Notes: a model not told the origin generated them from the sequence alone. 64,000 bases of DNA from Mycobacterium sp. GA-2829 (GCF_001499965.1 NZ_LQIT01000003.1:100986-164985), one strand, 5' to 3'; positions 24,430-34,609 are shown, numbered from the stretch's first letter. Program-made: numbers and translations.

Positions 24430-25557
24430 CTAGCCGCTCGGCAGCTCCCACCACGGCTCTATCGACGGTGACGCGCCACGTTCGACACGCTCACCCGGTT
24501 TGGGCACCACGACGCTGACCCCGGCCGGCCCGGCGGCCGCCAGCAGCCGCTGCACCGGTTCGGCCCAGGGGTGCGGCGCCAGCCGGAACGTGCCCCAGTG
24601 GATGGGCAGCAGCACACCCCCGCCGGCGTCGGTCATGTCGCGGTGGGCGCGCACCGCCTCCTCGGGGTTCATGTGGATGTCGGGCCACGCCGGGTGGTAG
24701 GCGCCCACGGGGAGCAGCGTGAGGTCGAAAGGCCCGTGTTCGGAACCGATCTCGGGAAACGCGGAGGTGTAGCCGGTGTCGCCGCCGAAGAACGCGCGGT
24801 GCTTCGGACCTGCGATCACCCACGACGCCCACAGCGTGGTGTTGCGGGTGAACAGCCGTCCGGAGAAGTGCCGGGCCGGGGTGCACGTCAGCGTGAGATC
24901 ACCGAGCCGGTGGCTCTCATTCCAGTCGAGTTCGACGATCCGCGTCGGGGAGATCCCCCACTTGCGTAGGTGGGCACCGACGCCGAGCGGGACGAGGAAC
25001 GGCGCCCGCTGGCTGCGTGCGAGGCACAAGATCGTGTCGATGTCGAGGTGGTCGTAGTGGTCGTGGCTGATCAGCACGGCGTCGACCGCGGGCAGCTGAT
25101 CCAACGGGAGCGGGGGTTCGTGCATGCGGTGCGGGCCGACGGCGCGGGACGGCGAACAGCGGTCGCTCCAGATCGGGTCGGTCAGTACACGGTAGCCGTC
25201 CACCTCGACCAGGGTCGTGGAGTGGCCGTGCCAGTACGCGGCCAGCCCGGCGGCGTCGGTGTCGGCGGTGGTCGGCTTCACGACCGGGATCGGGCCGCCC
25301 GGTCTGCCGTCCTCGCCGGCGAAGAACATGTCGCGCATCAGGAGCCGGCCCTGTTCGGCGTCCATGGTCATGGTGGCGGCGGGTTCGCGGTTGACGAACA
25401 CGCCGTCGCGGTAGTTCGGGGAGCGCCGGGCGACCGCGTGGATCTCGGCGGGGGTGGCGCCCAGCGACGCGGGGGTGCCCTGCAGCGCCCGCAGCGCCCA
25501 GCCGCCGGCCAGCACCGTGGCCGTACCGAACCCGAACCGCAGTGCCGCCCCGATCAC
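24430..25557 (-). CDS. Rv0906-like metallo-beta-lactamase-fold hydrolase (NAPE-PLD family)
   Basis: A 375-residue protein. The two-metal site H-x-H-x-D-H is His165-Asp166-His167-Tyr168-Asp169-His170. The sequences AYWHGHSTTLVEVDGYRVLTDPIWSDR, FGGDTGYTS and PVGAYHPAW (each read in the right order) are typical of the N-acyl-phosphatidylethanolamine phospholipase D-like branch. A hydrophobic N-terminus (about 5-25) may anchor it at the membrane. It matches Rv0906 by sequence and position. A phospholipase D-like activity on membrane lipids is plausible but not proven. The start is one base after the echA6 stop. Confidence 0.92.
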   Translation of the reverse strand: MIGAALRFGFGTATVLAGGWALRALQGTPASLGATPAEIHAVARRSPNYRDGVFVNREPAATMTMDAEQGRLLMRDMFFAGEDGRPGGPIPVVKPTTADTDAAGLAAYWHGHSTTLVEVDGYRVLTDPIWSDRCSPSRAVGPHRMHEPPLPLDQLPAVDAVLISHDHYDHLDIDTILCLARSQRAPFLVPLGVGAHLRKWGISPTRIVELDWNESHRLGDLTLTCTPARHFSGRLFTRNTTLWASWVIAGPKHRAFFGGDTGYTSAFPEIGSEHGPFDLTLLPVGAYHPAWPDIHMNPEEAVRAHRDMTDAGGGVLLPIHWGTFRLAPHPWAEPVQRLLAAAGPAGVSVVVPKPGERVERGASPSIEPWWELPSG

Positions 25558-25558
25558 C

Positions 25559-26293
25559 TCAGGCCCCCTTGAACCTCGGCGGCCGCTTCTCGATCCGCGC
25601 GACCTGCGCCTCGATGATGTCCTGGCTCGTCCAGGCCCTGTCGAACAACTCCTGATGGGCGGGCCACGGGTCCTCGTAGGCGCCGTCGTCGTTGAGTACC
25701 CGCTTGGCGTGCTGCAGCGCCAGCGGGGCGAAACCCGCGATCTCCTGCGCCCAGGCCTGCGCGTCGGCGAGCGTGCCGGACCGGTTCGCCATTCCGGTCT
25801 GCAGCGCGAGGTCGGCGGTCAACCGCTCGGCGGCCAGCAGCATGCCCCGCGCCCGGCCCGCCCCGACCAGCGAGGTCAACCGGCGGATGCTCCAGTTGTC
25901 AAGGGCGATACCGTATTTCGCGACCGGGAACTGGAAGTACGCCTCCGGCGTGACGACCCGCAGATCGCAGATCATCGCGAGGATGACGCCCGCGCCGATC
26001 GCCGGGCCGTTGATGGCGGCGATCACCGGGAACGGCGCCCGGTCGATCGCGACGTTGAGCGCCTTGGCCTTGTCGGGCAGCTCGTCGGCGACGCCCTGGC
26101 CGCCGGACAGGTCCGCGCCGGAGCTGAACACGTGGCCCTGCCCGGTCAGCACCATGGCGCGGACGTCCTCGGTGGCGGCCTTCTCGATGGTCTCGCGCAG
26201 GCCGTCGACGAGTTCGGCGTTGAGCGCGTTGCGGCGCTCGGGCCGCTGCATCTCCAGGGTCAGCACTTGACCGTCGCGGGTGACACCGATCAT
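25559..26293 (-). CDS. echA6: Enoyl-CoA hydratase-fold protein EchA6
   Basis: A 244-residue crotonase-fold protein. It starts [25 protein letters not shown], with the oxyanion-hole segments SSGADLSGG (about 62-70) and [18 protein letters not shown]. It matches Rv0905 (echA6) in sequence and position between accD3 and Rv0906. M. tuberculosis EchA6 lacks useful hydratase activity and is reported to carry acyl-CoA to the FAS-II mycolic acid pathway. The acidic catalytic residues of true hydratases are not obvious here either. It is divergent from accD3 across only 27 bases. Confidence 0.92.
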   Translation of the reverse strand: MIGVTRDGQVLTLEMQRPERRNALNAELVDGLRETIEKAATEDVRAMVLTGQGHVFSSGADLSGGQGVADELPDKAKALNVAIDRAPFPVIAAINGPAIGAGVILAMICDLRVVTPEAYFQFPVAKYGIALDNWSIRRLTSLVGAGRARGMLLAAERLTADLALQTGMANRSGTLADAQAWAQEIAGFAPLALQHAKRVLNDDGAYEDPWPAHQELFDRAWTSQDIIEAQVARIEKRPPRFKGA

Positions 26294-26303
26294 GGGGCCA
26301 CCA

Positions 26304-26309
26304 TATATA
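26304..26309 (+). promoter_or_regulatory. Probable -10 element for accD3
   Basis: TATATA lies 12 bases before the accD3 GTG, in the 27-base gap with echA6. A start of transcription six to eight bases downstream would fall at or very near the GTG, so the accD3 message is probably leaderless or nearly so, as is common in mycobacteria. No ribosome site is present before the GTG. Confidence 0.5.
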
Positions 26310-26320
26310 GCCTTGGCAGC

Positions 26321-27793
26321 GTGAGCCGGATCGGTGCCCTTCAGCTGCGCGACACCGTCCTCGACGAGGGGTCGTTCCGCAGTTGGGACGTCCCGCCGCT
26401 GAAGGTGGCCACCACCGACGCCTACCGCGCCGACCTGGCGGCCGCCGCGGACAAGACCGGACTCGACGAATCCGTGCTGACCGGGGAGGGCCGCGTGTTC
26501 GGGCGCCGCGTCGCGGTGGTGGCGTGCGAATTCGACTTCCTGGCCGGCTCGATCGGGGTCGCCGCGGCCGAACGCATCACCGCTGCGGTGCAGCGGGCCA
26601 CCGCCGAACGGCTCCCGCTGGTGGCGTCACCGTCGTCGGGTGGCACCCGCATGCAGGAGGGCACGGTCGCGTTCCTGCAGATGGTCAAGATCGCCGCCGC
26701 GGTGGAGCTGCACAAACAGGCGCACCTGCCGTACCTGGTGTATCTGCGCCACCCGACCACGGGCGGGGTGTTCGCGTCGTGGGGGTCGCTCGGGCACGTC
26801 ACCGCCGCCGAACCCGGTGCGCTGGTCGGCTTCCTCGGCCCCCGGGTCTACGAACACCTCTACGGCGAACCGTTCCCATCGGGCATCCAGACCGCGGAGA
26901 ACCTGCACCGGCACGGCGTGATCGACGGTGTGGTGCCGCTGGAGCTGCTGCGCGCGACGCTCAACCGCGCGCTCACCGTCGTCTCCGACCGGCCCGGCGA
27001 CGCCCCGTCCTCGCCGCCGCAGGAACCGCTGCCCGACGTGCCTGCGTGGACGTCGGTCGAGGCGTCGCGGCGCCCGGACCGGCCGGGGGTGGGCTACCTG
27101 CTGCGGCACGGCACCACCGACCGGGTGCTGCTCTCGGGAACGGGGCGCGGCGAGGCGGCGACGACGCTGCTGGCGCTGGCCCGGTTCGGCGGTCAGCCCG
27201 CCGTCGTCCTCGGACAGCAGCGGGTGGTCGGCGGCATGGTCGGGCCGGCGGCGCTGCGGGAGGCGCGCCGCGGGATGGCGCTGGCCGCCGGGTTGCAGCT
27301 GCCGTTGGTCCTTGTCATCGATACCGCGGGGCCCGCGTTGACGGTGGAGGCCGAAGAGGGCGGTCTGGCCGGGGAGATCGCGCGCTGCCTCGCCGACCTC
27401 GTCACCCTCGACACCCCGACGGTGTCGGTGCTGCTGGGCCAGGGCTCCGGTGGACCCGCGCTGGCGATGGTCCCCGCCGACCGGGTGCTGGCCGCGCTGC
27501 ACGGCTGGCTGGCGCCGTTGCCGCCCGAGGGCGCCAGCGCGATCGTCTACCGCGACCTCGACCACGCCGCGGAACTGGCGCAGGCGCAAGGTGTGCGGTC
27601 GGCGGATCTGCTGCGCAACGGGATCGTGGACACCGTCGTCGGGGAGCGTCCGGACGCCGCCGACGAACCGCTGGAGTTCACCCAGCGCCTCTCGGACACG
27701 ATCGCCGCCGAGCTCGCCGCGCTGCGTGACGTGCCTGCGGCCACCCGGTTGCAGCGCCGATTGGAGCGGTACCGGCGGATCGGCCTGCCGTGA
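26321..27793 (+). CDS. accD3: Acetyl/propionyl-CoA carboxylase beta subunit AccD3
   Basis: A 490-residue carboxyltransferase subunit. [52 protein letters not shown] and [14 protein letters not shown] [13 protein letters not shown] form the N-terminal crotonase-like half. The C-terminal half has [13 protein letters not shown] and [11 protein letters not shown]. Sequence and position match M. tuberculosis AccD3 (Rv0904c). It would pair with a biotinylated AccA subunit encoded elsewhere to make malonyl-type CoA extender units. Which acyl-CoA it prefers is less well defined than for AccD4-6. The GTG start gives the known N-terminus [11 protein letters not shown]. Confidence 0.94.
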   Translation: MSRIGALQLRDTVLDEGSFRSWDVPPLKVATTDAYRADLAAAADKTGLDESVLTGEGRVFGRRVAVVACEFDFLAGSIGVAAAERITAAVQRATAERLPLVASPSSGGTRMQEGTVAFLQMVKIAAAVELHKQAHLPYLVYLRHPTTGGVFASWGSLGHVTAAEPGALVGFLGPRVYEHLYGEPFPSGIQTAENLHRHGVIDGVVPLELLRATLNRALTVVSDRPGDAPSSPPQEPLPDVPAWTSVEASRRPDRPGVGYLLRHGTTDRVLLSGTGRGEAATTLLALARFGGQPAVVLGQQRVVGGMVGPAALREARRGMALAAGLQLPLVLVIDTAGPALTVEAEEGGLAGEIARCLADLVTLDTPTVSVLLGQGSGGPALAMVPADRVLAALHGWLAPLPPEGASAIVYRDLDHAAELAQAQGVRSADLLRNGIVDTVVGERPDAADEPLEFTQRLSDTIAAELAALRDVPAATRLQRRLERYRRIGLP

Positions 27794-27797
27794 CTCG

Positions 27798-28046
27798 CTA
27801 GCCGCCCAGTTCGTCGACCGCGGTGTTCAACGCGGCGGCCTGTTCCTCGAGTCGCCGGTCGTCCACGTCACCGTCGCCGAGGCGCTTGGCGAGGTCGTCT
27901 CGCGAGATGATCTCGAGCGCACCCCGGTACTGCTCGGAGCCCAACTGACCCGAGGTGACGACCTCGGCGCGGCCCTCGACGAGGACGAGCACGGCATCGC
28001 CGCCGGTGTCGAGCAGTTTGCGTACGTCGTCTGCGCTGATCGTCAT
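27798..28046 (-). CDS. 82-residue hypothetical protein
   Basis: A small acidic, cytoplasmic protein beginning MTISADDVRKLLDTGGDAVLVLVEG and containing RAEVVTSGQLGSEQYRGAL. No family is recognised beyond similar small mycobacterial proteins. The ATG at 28046 shares its A with the stop of the upstream DUF3072 gene (TGATG), so the two are probably translated together. It converges with accD3 with four bases between them. Confidence 0.75.
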   Translation of the reverse strand: MTISADDVRKLLDTGGDAVLVLVEGRAEVVTSGQLGSEQYRGALEIISRDDLAKRLGDGDVDDRRLEEQAAALNTAVDELGG

Positions 28047-28258
28047 CACTGGCCCCGTCCGGTCTGTTGCTGTAGTCGGTCGATCATCTCCGATGCCTCC
28101 GCCTTGCTCAGGTGCTCGGGGACTTCCTCCCCCGCCTCCTGGGCCAGGGTGTTCAGATAACTGCGCTGCGGACCCGTCATCGGTTCGTCGCCGGTCACCC
28201 ACTGCGACTGGTCCTTCTGCGGATTCTCCTGCGGCGCGACGCCTGCGTCTTCACTCAT
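28046..28258 (-). CDS. DUF3072 family small protein
   Basis: A 70-residue protein with the family signature DEPMTGPQRSYLNTLAQEAG, then EEVPEHLSKAEASEMIDRLQ, which looks like a small SAP- or helical-type DNA- or protein-binding unit. The N-terminus is short and polar. It is translationally coupled to the 82-residue gene. Function is not known. The ATG at 28258 starts at MSEDAG; further upstream the frame is low in family character. Confidence 0.82.
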   Translation of the reverse strand: MSEDAGVAPQENPQKDQSQWVTGDEPMTGPQRSYLNTLAQEAGEEVPEHLSKAEASEMIDRLQQQTGRGQ

Positions 28259-28296
28259 GCCGGTTCTATGCCCGCTCGCGCCCACGACTATGCGCC

Positions 28297-28728
28297 TCAT
28301 ACGAACATCAGTGCGATCAATGCCGCCCCGGCCACGATCAGGTCCAGCGGCAGCCGCACCAGCCCGCGCCGCGTCCACGCCACCGCCCGCGCCTCGTCGA
28401 CACCCGTCGGGTCCGCCGCATCCGGCGGCGGGTCGAGGAGCGACCACACCCGCGACACGGCGTGCCCGACCGCCGCGACGAGCAGGGCCGTCCGCACGTC
28501 GGGCTCACCCCAGAAGGCGATCAGGCTGACCACGAGCAGCACCTCGAACACCGCGTACGCGGGCCGCCAGAACCGGCGTCGCGAGATCCCGCCGTTGTGC
28601 GCCTGCACGATGCCGGGCCGGCGCGGCCAGAACGGGTCGACGGCGAGGGCCTCGTACATACGGCCGGCGAACACCACGCAGGCGTAGAGAGCGGTCACGG
28701 CGAGAAGGGCGAGCGTCGGAGTCGACAT
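28297..28728 (-). CDS. 143-residue membrane protein of unknown function
   Basis: Three or four hydrophobic spans are visible (about 5-22, 58-74, 79-92 and 122-143) with basic loops between them (GISRRRFWRP and TRRGLVRLP). The family is not recognised. It is the second of two small membrane-protein genes on the minus strand, nine bases after the upstream one, so they are probably cotranscribed. Base composition is like that of its neighbours. Confidence 0.72.
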   Translation of the reverse strand: MSTPTLALLAVTALYACVVFAGRMYEALAVDPFWPRRPGIVQAHNGGISRRRFWRPAYAVFEVLLVVSLIAFWGEPDVRTALLVAAVGHAVSRVWSLLDPPPDAADPTGVDEARAVAWTRRGLVRLPLDLIVAGAALIALMFV

Positions 28729-28737
28729 CGCGCTCGA

Positions 28738-29118
28738 TTATCCCGGCAGACCCCGATGCCGCGTACGGACGTAGAGCACCGCCGCCGCGGCAGCGACCTC
28801 GACCATCGCGAACACCGTGGCGACGCCCAGCGCGGGCGGGGCGTGCACCGGGTCGTCGTGGTGGTGCGCGGGCGCGGGCAGGTGCACCGCGATCATCGCG
28901 ATGTTCATCAACGCGACGGTCAGCCAGGCGCGCAGCGTGCCCGCCAACCACAGCTCACGGGCGCAGTAGAGGCAGCCGCCGACCATCGCGACCAGCACGA
29001 CGGCGGCGGCGGGATGGGCGGCGTGGCCCAGCGACCCGACGTGCAGGCCCGCGGAGACCACCGCGAGCAGCGCGCACCCCCGCCGTGCGAACACGGCCGA
29101 CCGGTGTGCGGCGGACAT
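28738..29118 (-). CDS. 126-residue membrane protein with a histidine-rich loop
   Basis: Four hydrophobic segments (about 14-30, 35-52, 62-80 and 95-116) are joined by short loops. The third loop is HLPAPAHHHDDPVHAP, a possible metal-binding stretch. A CLYCARELW motif with two close cysteines is near the second span. No family is recognised. It probably forms a two-gene unit with the next membrane protein. A metal link is only suggested by the His cluster. Confidence 0.72.
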   Translation of the reverse strand: MSAAHRSAVFARRGCALLAVVSAGLHVGSLGHAAHPAAAVVLVAMVGGCLYCARELWLAGTLRAWLTVALMNIAMIAVHLPAPAHHHDDPVHAPPALGVATVFAMVEVAAAAAVLYVRTRHRGLPG

Positions 29119-29154
29119 CGTCCGATTCTCGCAGCACCGGCAGATCGCCGCAGC

Positions 29155-30780
29155 TCAGCTGGAGGAATCCAACCCGAGCAGTCGGGTGCTCTCCTCGCGC
29201 ATGTCGACCTTGCGGACCTTGCCGGTCACGGTCATCGGGAACTCGTCGACGATGTGCACGTACCGGGGGATCTTGTAGTGGGCGAGCTTGTCGCGCGCGA
29301 ACTCCCGCACCGCTTCGGCGGTCAACGGCGGCCGGTTCGGCTTCATCCGGATCCAGGCGCAGATCTCCTCGCCGTACCTGTCGTCGGGCACCCCGATCAC
29401 CTGGGCGTCCTCGACGTCGGGATGGGTGTAGAGGAACTCCTCGACCTCCCGGGGATACACGTTCTCGCCGCCGCGGATCACCATGTCCTTGATCCGGCCG
29501 ACGACGTTGCAGTAGCCGTCCTCGCGCATCACCGCGAGGTCACCGGTGTGCATCCAGCCGTCGGGGTCGATCGCCTCGGCCGTCTTGTCGGGATCGTTCC
29601 AATAGCCCAGCATCACCGAGTAACCGCGCGTGCAGAACTCGCCCGGCACACCGCGTTCCACGGTCTCCCCCGTCTCGTGGTCGACGATCTTCACCTCGAC
29701 GTGCGGATGGGCACGGCCGATGGTCTCGGTACGCCGTTCGAGGTCGTCCTCGATCAGGGTCTGACACGACACCGGTGAGGTCTCGGTCATGCCGTAGGCG
29801 ATCGCGACCTCGGTCATGTGCATCTCGGTGACGCAGCGCTTCATCACCTCGATCGGGCACACCGACCCGGCCATGATGCCCGTCCGCAGCGACGACAGGT
29901 CGGTGCCCGCGAAATCGGGGTGCGCGAGCATCGCGATGAACATCGTCGGCACCCCGTAAACGCCTGTGCACCTTTCCTTCTCGATCGCGGCGAGAGTGAG
30001 GCCGGGATCGAAGCCGGGGGCCGGGATGACCATGGTGGTGCCGTGGGTGGTGCAGCCGAGGTTGCCCATCACCATTCCGAAGCAGTGGTAGAACGGCACC
30101 GGGATGCACAGCCGGTCGGCAGGGCCGAGACGGATCAGCTCGGTGACGAAGAACCCGTTGTTGAGGATATTGCGGTGCGACAGCGTCGCACCCTTGGGGA
30201 AGCCGGTCGTCCCCGACGTGTACTGGATGTTGACCGGATCGCTGGGGCTCAACTCGGCCATGCAGTTTCGCAACTGCCTGTCGGTCACGCCCGCGGCGCC
30301 GTGGCGCAGCTTCCCCCAGTCGTCGGTGCCGAGGAACACCACGTCGCGCAGGCTGGTGCACTGCGGTCGCACCTCCTCGACCATCGACACGTAGTCCGAG
30401 CTCTTGAACGACGTCGCCGCGACCAGCGTGCGTACCCCGGACTGTTTGAGGACATAGGCCAATTCGTGGGTGCGGTAGGCCGGGTTGATGTTGACCAGGA
30501 TCGCGCCGATCTTGGCCGCCGCGTACTGCACCACCGTCCACTCGGCGCAGTTGGGTGCCCAGATCCCCACCCGCTCACCGCGTTCCACCCCGCGCGCGAT
30601 CAGCCCCCGTGCCACCAGGTCGATCTCGTCGTTGAGCTCGGCGTAGGTCCAGCGACGACCGGTGGACACCTCGACCAGCGCCTCGACATCCGGGTGCTGG
30701 GCGACGATGGCCTCGAAGTGCGCGCCGATCGTCTCCTCGATGATCGGCGTGGCGGTGGGCCCGGCGTCGTAGGACTTCAT
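29155..30780 (-). CDS. AMP-forming acyl-CoA ligase (FadD type)
   Basis: A 541-residue ANL-family enzyme with [14 protein letters not shown] as ATP loop, the acyl-binding [20 protein letters not shown], and [17 protein letters not shown] and MHTGDLA in order, then the hinge [20 protein letters not shown] and the C-terminal [13 protein letters not shown] with the catalytic lysine. It resembles medium-chain acyl-CoA synthetases and FadD35-like mycobacterial proteins. It overlaps the upstream ligase gene by four bases. Two coupled ligases divergent from a GAF-LuxR regulator suggest a regulated fatty-acid or acetate-type activation unit. Confidence 0.9.
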   Translation of the reverse strand: MKSYDAGPTATPIIEETIGAHFEAIVAQHPDVEALVEVSTGRRWTYAELNDEIDLVARGLIARGVERGERVGIWAPNCAEWTVVQYAAAKIGAILVNINPAYRTHELAYVLKQSGVRTLVAATSFKSSDYVSMVEEVRPQCTSLRDVVFLGTDDWGKLRHGAAGVTDRQLRNCMAELSPSDPVNIQYTSGTTGFPKGATLSHRNILNNGFFVTELIRLGPADRLCIPVPFYHCFGMVMGNLGCTTHGTTMVIPAPGFDPGLTLAAIEKERCTGVYGVPTMFIAMLAHPDFAGTDLSSLRTGIMAGSVCPIEVMKRCVTEMHMTEVAIAYGMTETSPVSCQTLIEDDLERRTETIGRAHPHVEVKIVDHETGETVERGVPGEFCTRGYSVMLGYWNDPDKTAEAIDPDGWMHTGDLAVMREDGYCNVVGRIKDMVIRGGENVYPREVEEFLYTHPDVEDAQVIGVPDDRYGEEICAWIRMKPNRPPLTAEAVREFARDKLAHYKIPRYVHIVDEFPMTVTGKVRKVDMREESTRLLGLDSSS

Positions 30781-32474
30781 CCGGTCACCAGATCCTCGTA
30801 GCGGTATTCGGTGGGGATGGTCCGGCCGGCGCTGTCCTCTTCGCGGCGGCGCAACTCGACCCGGCGGATCTTGCCCGAAATCGTCTTGGGCAGCTCGTAG
30901 AACTCGACCCGGCGCACCTTCAGGTACGGCGCGAGGTGATCGCGCGCGTACTCCATGATCGATTTCGCGGTGTCGGCGTCGGCGGTCCAGCCTTCGGCAA
31001 GCGCCACATACGCTTTCGGCACCGACAGTCGGGTGTCGTCGGGCTGCGGCACCACCGCGGCCTCCACCACCGCAGGGTGTTCGATGAGCACGCTCTCCAG
31101 CTCGAACGGCGACACCTTGTAGTCCGAGGATTTGAAGACGTCGTCGGTACGACCGATGTAGGTGATGTAGCCGTCCGAATCTCGTTGCGCCACATCGCCG
31201 GTGTGGTAGTAGCCACCCTCGGTGACCGCCGCGTTGCGGGCCGGGTCGCCCAGGTAGCCGGTCATCAGGTTCACCGGGCGCCGGCTCAGGTCCAGGCAGA
31301 TCTCGCCCTCGTCGGCGGGCGCACCGGTGAGCGGATCGATCAGCACGACCGGCACACCCGGCATCGGGCGGCCCATCGACCCGGGCTTGAGCGGCTGGCC
31401 GGGGGTGTTGCCGATCTGCAGCGTGGTCTCGGTCTGCCCGAAGCCGTCACGGATCGTCAACCCCCACGCCTTCTCCACCTGCGCGATGACGTCGGGGTTG
31501 AGCGGTTCACCCGCACCCAGGATCTCCCGCAGCCCAGCGGGTTTCGCGCCGAGATCGCACTGGATGAGCATGCGCCACACCGTCGGCGGGGCGCAGAACG
31601 TATTGACCTTCGCACGGTCGAGCTGGCGCAGCAGCGCCGCGGCGTCGAAGCGGCGGTAGTTGTAGACGAAGATCGTCGCCTCGGCGATCCACGGTGCGAA
31701 GAAACAGCTCCACGCGTGCTTGGCCCACCCCGGCGAACTGATCGCCAGGTGCACGTCGCCGGGCCGCAGTCCGATCCACGCCATCGTCGACAGATGCCCG
31801 ACCGGATAGCTGACCTGGGAGTGCTCGACGCGTTTGGGCTTGCTGGTGGTGCCCGAGGTGAAGTAGATGAGCATCGTGTCGTCGACGGTGGTGCGTGCGG
31901 TGAACGGCCCGGCCGACACGGCCTCGTAGGCGTCGGCGTAGGACAGCCAGCCTTCGACCGATCCGCCGACCGCGATGCGCGTGTAGTCGCCCGGCACGTC
32001 GGTGAACTTGTCGGTGTCTGCGGCGTTGGCGATCACCGCCGTCGCGCCGCCGCGGGTGATGCGGTCGGCGAGGTCGGCCGGACCCAACGCACCGGTGGTG
32101 GGCATGGTGACCGCACCGAGCTTGGCGACCGCCAGCATCGCCTCCCACAGCTCGACCTGGTTGCCGAGCATCAGGATCACCCGGTCGCCCTTGCCCACAC
32201 CGCGCCGCTCCAGCCAGGTCGCCACCCGGTCGGAACGGTCGGCCATCTGAGCGAAGGTGACCTGCTCCTCGCGGCCGTCCTCCTCGACGATCCACAACGC
32301 CAGCCGGTCGGCGGTGGCCGGGTCGCGGGCGATGACGTCGAACCAGTCGGTGGCCCAGTTGAAGGTGCCGGTCAGGCGCGGCCATTCGAACGTCTGAACG
32401 GCCTTGTCGTAGTCGCCGATGACCGCGACCAACTGGTCACGCGCGCTGCGGTACAGATCGGTGTTGGTACCCAT
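30777..32474 (-). CDS. AMP-forming acyl-CoA synthetase (acetyl/medium-chain type)
   Basis: A 565-residue ANL-family enzyme close to acetyl-CoA and ACSM-type synthetases. It has the N-terminal FNWATDWFD, the ATP loop [35 protein letters not shown] and the C-terminal [13 protein letters not shown] with the catalytic lysine. The start is the ATG at 32474 ([15 protein letters not shown]) rather than a longer in-frame start that adds an unlikely ten residues. Its stop overlaps the next ligase start (ATGA). The regulator gene at 32533 is divergent, 58 bases away, and is the likely controller. Confidence 0.9.
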   Translation of the reverse strand: MGTNTDLYRSARDQLVAVIGDYDKAVQTFEWPRLTGTFNWATDWFDVIARDPATADRLALWIVEEDGREEQVTFAQMADRSDRVATWLERRGVGKGDRVILMLGNQVELWEAMLAVAKLGAVTMPTTGALGPADLADRITRGGATAVIANAADTDKFTDVPGDYTRIAVGGSVEGWLSYADAYEAVSAGPFTARTTVDDTMLIYFTSGTTSKPKRVEHSQVSYPVGHLSTMAWIGLRPGDVHLAISSPGWAKHAWSCFFAPWIAEATIFVYNYRRFDAAALLRQLDRAKVNTFCAPPTVWRMLIQCDLGAKPAGLREILGAGEPLNPDVIAQVEKAWGLTIRDGFGQTETTLQIGNTPGQPLKPGSMGRPMPGVPVVLIDPLTGAPADEGEICLDLSRRPVNLMTGYLGDPARNAAVTEGGYYHTGDVAQRDSDGYITYIGRTDDVFKSSDYKVSPFELESVLIEHPAVVEAAVVPQPDDTRLSVPKAYVALAEGWTADADTAKSIMEYARDHLAPYLKVRRVEFYELPKTISGKIRRVELRRREEDSAGRTIPTEYRYEDLVTG

Positions 32475-32532
32475 GCCGATATGCTCTACGTCACACACGT
32501 CCACTCGCTACCCCCGAAAGAGGGTGTTCACC

Positions 32533-33381
32533 GTGCGCCCGTCCGCCTCGCCGCTGCTGCGGCCGCGCGACGCCGACGCACTGCGCGCCGAACTGCGGCA
32601 AATCGCGTCGAGGACGGGGCTACCGGTGACGTTCGGCGGCGAGGTGTTCGACCGGACGCTGCTGCTCAGCGAGTTCGTCGGCGCCAGGACCGCCGGGTTG
32701 CGCGGGCTGGCGGTGCGCCCGAACTCCGGGCTGGGCGGGGTGACGGTGGTGGCCGCGCGGCCGATGGCGGTGAGCGACTACCGCCGCGACCTCACCATCA
32801 CCCACGACTACGACGGGCCCGTCCTCGGCGAGGGGATCCTGTCCGTTTTGGCCGTCCCGGTGGTCGTGGACGGCACCACGCGCGCGGTGCTCTACGGGGC
32901 GCAGCGCGCGGCGGCGCCGATCGCCGATCAGACCGCGGACTTCATCGTCGGGTCGGCGCGCCGGCTGGCGACCGAACTGCGCATCCGCGACGAGGTGGAT
33001 CGGCGGCTGCGGCTGCGGGAGGCGGCGCAGGCCGCTTCGGCCGCGGGGATCGCCGGCACCGAACAGATCCGCGAGGTGCACGCCGACCTGCGCAGGCTGG
33101 CCGCCGAGTCCGCCGACGGCGCGCCGCTGCGCGAACTGGCCGACCGGCTGGCCCAGGCCCTCGGTGCTGAGGTGCCCGCCCCGGACGCCGCGCTGACCAC
33201 CCGCGAACTCGACGTGCTGGCCCAGGTCGCCCTCGGCTGCAGCAATGCCGAAGCGGCGCAACGGCTCTCGTTGAAGCCGGAGACGGTGAAGAGTTATCTG
33301 CGCAGCTCGGCGGCCAAACTCGGCACCCGGACCCGGCACGAATCGGTATCGCGGGCGCGGCTGCTGCGCCTGCTGCCCTGA
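32533..33381 (+). CDS. GAF-LuxR transcriptional regulator, RamA-like architecture
   Basis: A 282-residue regulator with an N-terminal GAF-like sensor (about 20-160) and a C-terminal LuxR helix-turn-helix (LTTRELDVLAQVALGCSNAEAAQRL and KPETVKSYLRSSAAKLGTRTRHE, each read in part). This arrangement and length match RamA, the acetate-metabolism regulator of Corynebacterium glutamicum, and the divergent genes are acetyl/acyl-CoA synthetases, which supports a similar job. GTG at 32533 has GAAAGAGG nine bases upstream; a GTG at 32524 is possible. The last 35 bases are duplicated downstream around a palindrome. Confidence 0.85.
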   Translation: MRPSASPLLRPRDADALRAELRQIASRTGLPVTFGGEVFDRTLLLSEFVGARTAGLRGLAVRPNSGLGGVTVVAARPMAVSDYRRDLTITHDYDGPVLGEGILSVLAVPVVVDGTTRAVLYGAQRAAAPIADQTADFIVGSARRLATELRIRDEVDRRLRLREAAQAASAAGIAGTEQIREVHADLRRLAAESADGAPLRELADRLAQALGAEVPAPDAALTTRELDVLAQVALGCSNAEAAQRLSLKPETVKSYLRSSAAKLGTRTRHESVSRARLLRLLP

Positions 33382-33475
33382 CGCCGCCGAGACTGCTCAC
33401 AGATCTCGTTTCGGCGCAGGAACGCGATCTCACCGCAGTCTCGCGGGCGCGGCTGCTGCGCCTGCTGCCCTGACG
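33349..33475. repeat. 35-bp direct repeat flanking a 56-bp palindrome
   Basis: Positions 33349-33383, the last codons and stop of the LuxR-type gene, are repeated exactly at 33441-33475. Between them is a palindromic element with perfect outer arms CGAGACTGC (33388-33396) and GCAGTCTCG (33435-33443). The second copy of the gene end is therefore untranslated and follows the element. The layout looks like insertion of a palindromic element with duplication of the target, or a slippage duplication around it. Confidence 0.8.
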
Positions 33476-33496
33476 TCCCGTGTAAAGATCGATGGT

Positions 33497-34609
33497 GTGC
33501 CCGCTGTCACACCGTTCCGCATCGACGTGCCCGACGCCGTCCTCGACGACCTGAAGACCCGGCTCGCGAACACCAGATGGCCGGAACCCGAATGTGTCGA
33601 CGACTGGAGTCAGGGCATCCCGCTGGCCTACACCCGGGAACTGGCCGACTACTGGGCCGACGGCTACGACTGGCGCGCCCGCGAAGCCTTGCTCAACCGG
33701 TTCGACCAGTTCACCACCGAGATCGACGGCCTCGACATCCACTTCATTCATCAGCGCTCGGGCCGGCCCGACGCGTTCCCGCTGATCATCACCCACGGCT
33801 GGCCCGGCTCCGTCGTCGAATTCGGCAAGGTCATCGAACCGCTCACGGACGCCGGCTTCGACGTGGTGTGCCCGTCGCTCCCCGGCTACGGCTTCTCCGG
33901 CAAGCCGACCGCGACCGGCTGGGGCGTCGAGCGCATCGCGCTGGCGTGGGACGAGCTGATGGGGCGCCTCGGCTATGACCGCTACGGCGCTCAGGGCGGC
34001 GACTGGGGCGCGGCGGTGACCACGCAGATCGGCCGCAACGAGCGCGGGTGCGTCGCGATCCACACCAACATGCCGATGGGACGGCCGCCGAAGGACCTGT
34101 CGAACCCCACCGAGGAAGAGGTCGCGGCGCTGGAACGCCTGCAGTACTACCAGCGCTGGGATTCGGGCTACTCCAAACAGCAGTCGACGCGGCCGCAGAC
34201 CCTGGGCTACGGGCTCGTCGACTCCCCCGTCGCGCAGTTGGCCTGGATCGTCGAGAAGTTCTGGTCGTGGACCGACTGCGACGGCCACCCCGAAAACGTG
34301 CTGAGCCGCGACGAACTGCTCGACAACGTGATGCTCTACTGGGCGACCGCGTCTGGGGCCTCCTCGGCGCGGCTGTACTGGGAGAGCTTCGGCAGCTTCG
34401 GCAGCTTCGGCGGCGGCGACCCGGTGCGGCTGCCGACCGGCGTCGCGGCGTTCCCGAAGGAGATCCTGCGCGCACCGCGGCACTGGTGCGAGGACGTCTA
34501 CCACATCACCCACTGGACGACGATGCCGCGCGGCGGGCACTTCGCGGCGTTCGAGCAGCCGCAGCTGTTCGCCGAGGACGTGGCGGCGTTCTTCGACGGC
34601 GTGCGCTGA
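33497..34609 (+). CDS. Epoxide hydrolase (EHN alpha/beta hydrolase)
   Basis: A 370-residue alpha/beta hydrolase of the juvenile-hormone/microsomal epoxide hydrolase branch. The N-terminal EHN domain (about 5-105) is followed by the oxyanion motif HGWPG (100-104), the nucleophile Asp169 in AQGGDWGAAVTTQIG and a late His in PRGGHFAAFE. These enzymes open epoxides to diols through an aspartyl ester. The GTG start follows the duplicated palindromic region. The next gene, a flavoprotein, begins one base after the stop, so the two may act in sequence, for example epoxidation and epoxide opening. Substrate unknown. Confidence 0.92.
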   Translation: MPAVTPFRIDVPDAVLDDLKTRLANTRWPEPECVDDWSQGIPLAYTRELADYWADGYDWRAREALLNRFDQFTTEIDGLDIHFIHQRSGRPDAFPLIITHGWPGSVVEFGKVIEPLTDAGFDVVCPSLPGYGFSGKPTATGWGVERIALAWDELMGRLGYDRYGAQGGDWGAAVTTQIGRNERGCVAIHTNMPMGRPPKDLSNPTEEEVAALERLQYYQRWDSGYSKQQSTRPQTLGYGLVDSPVAQLAWIVEKFWSWTDCDGHPENVLSRDELLDNVMLYWATASGASSARLYWESFGSFGSFGGGDPVRLPTGVAAFPKEILRAPRHWCEDVYHITHWTTMPRGGHFAAFEQPQLFAEDVAAFFDGVR

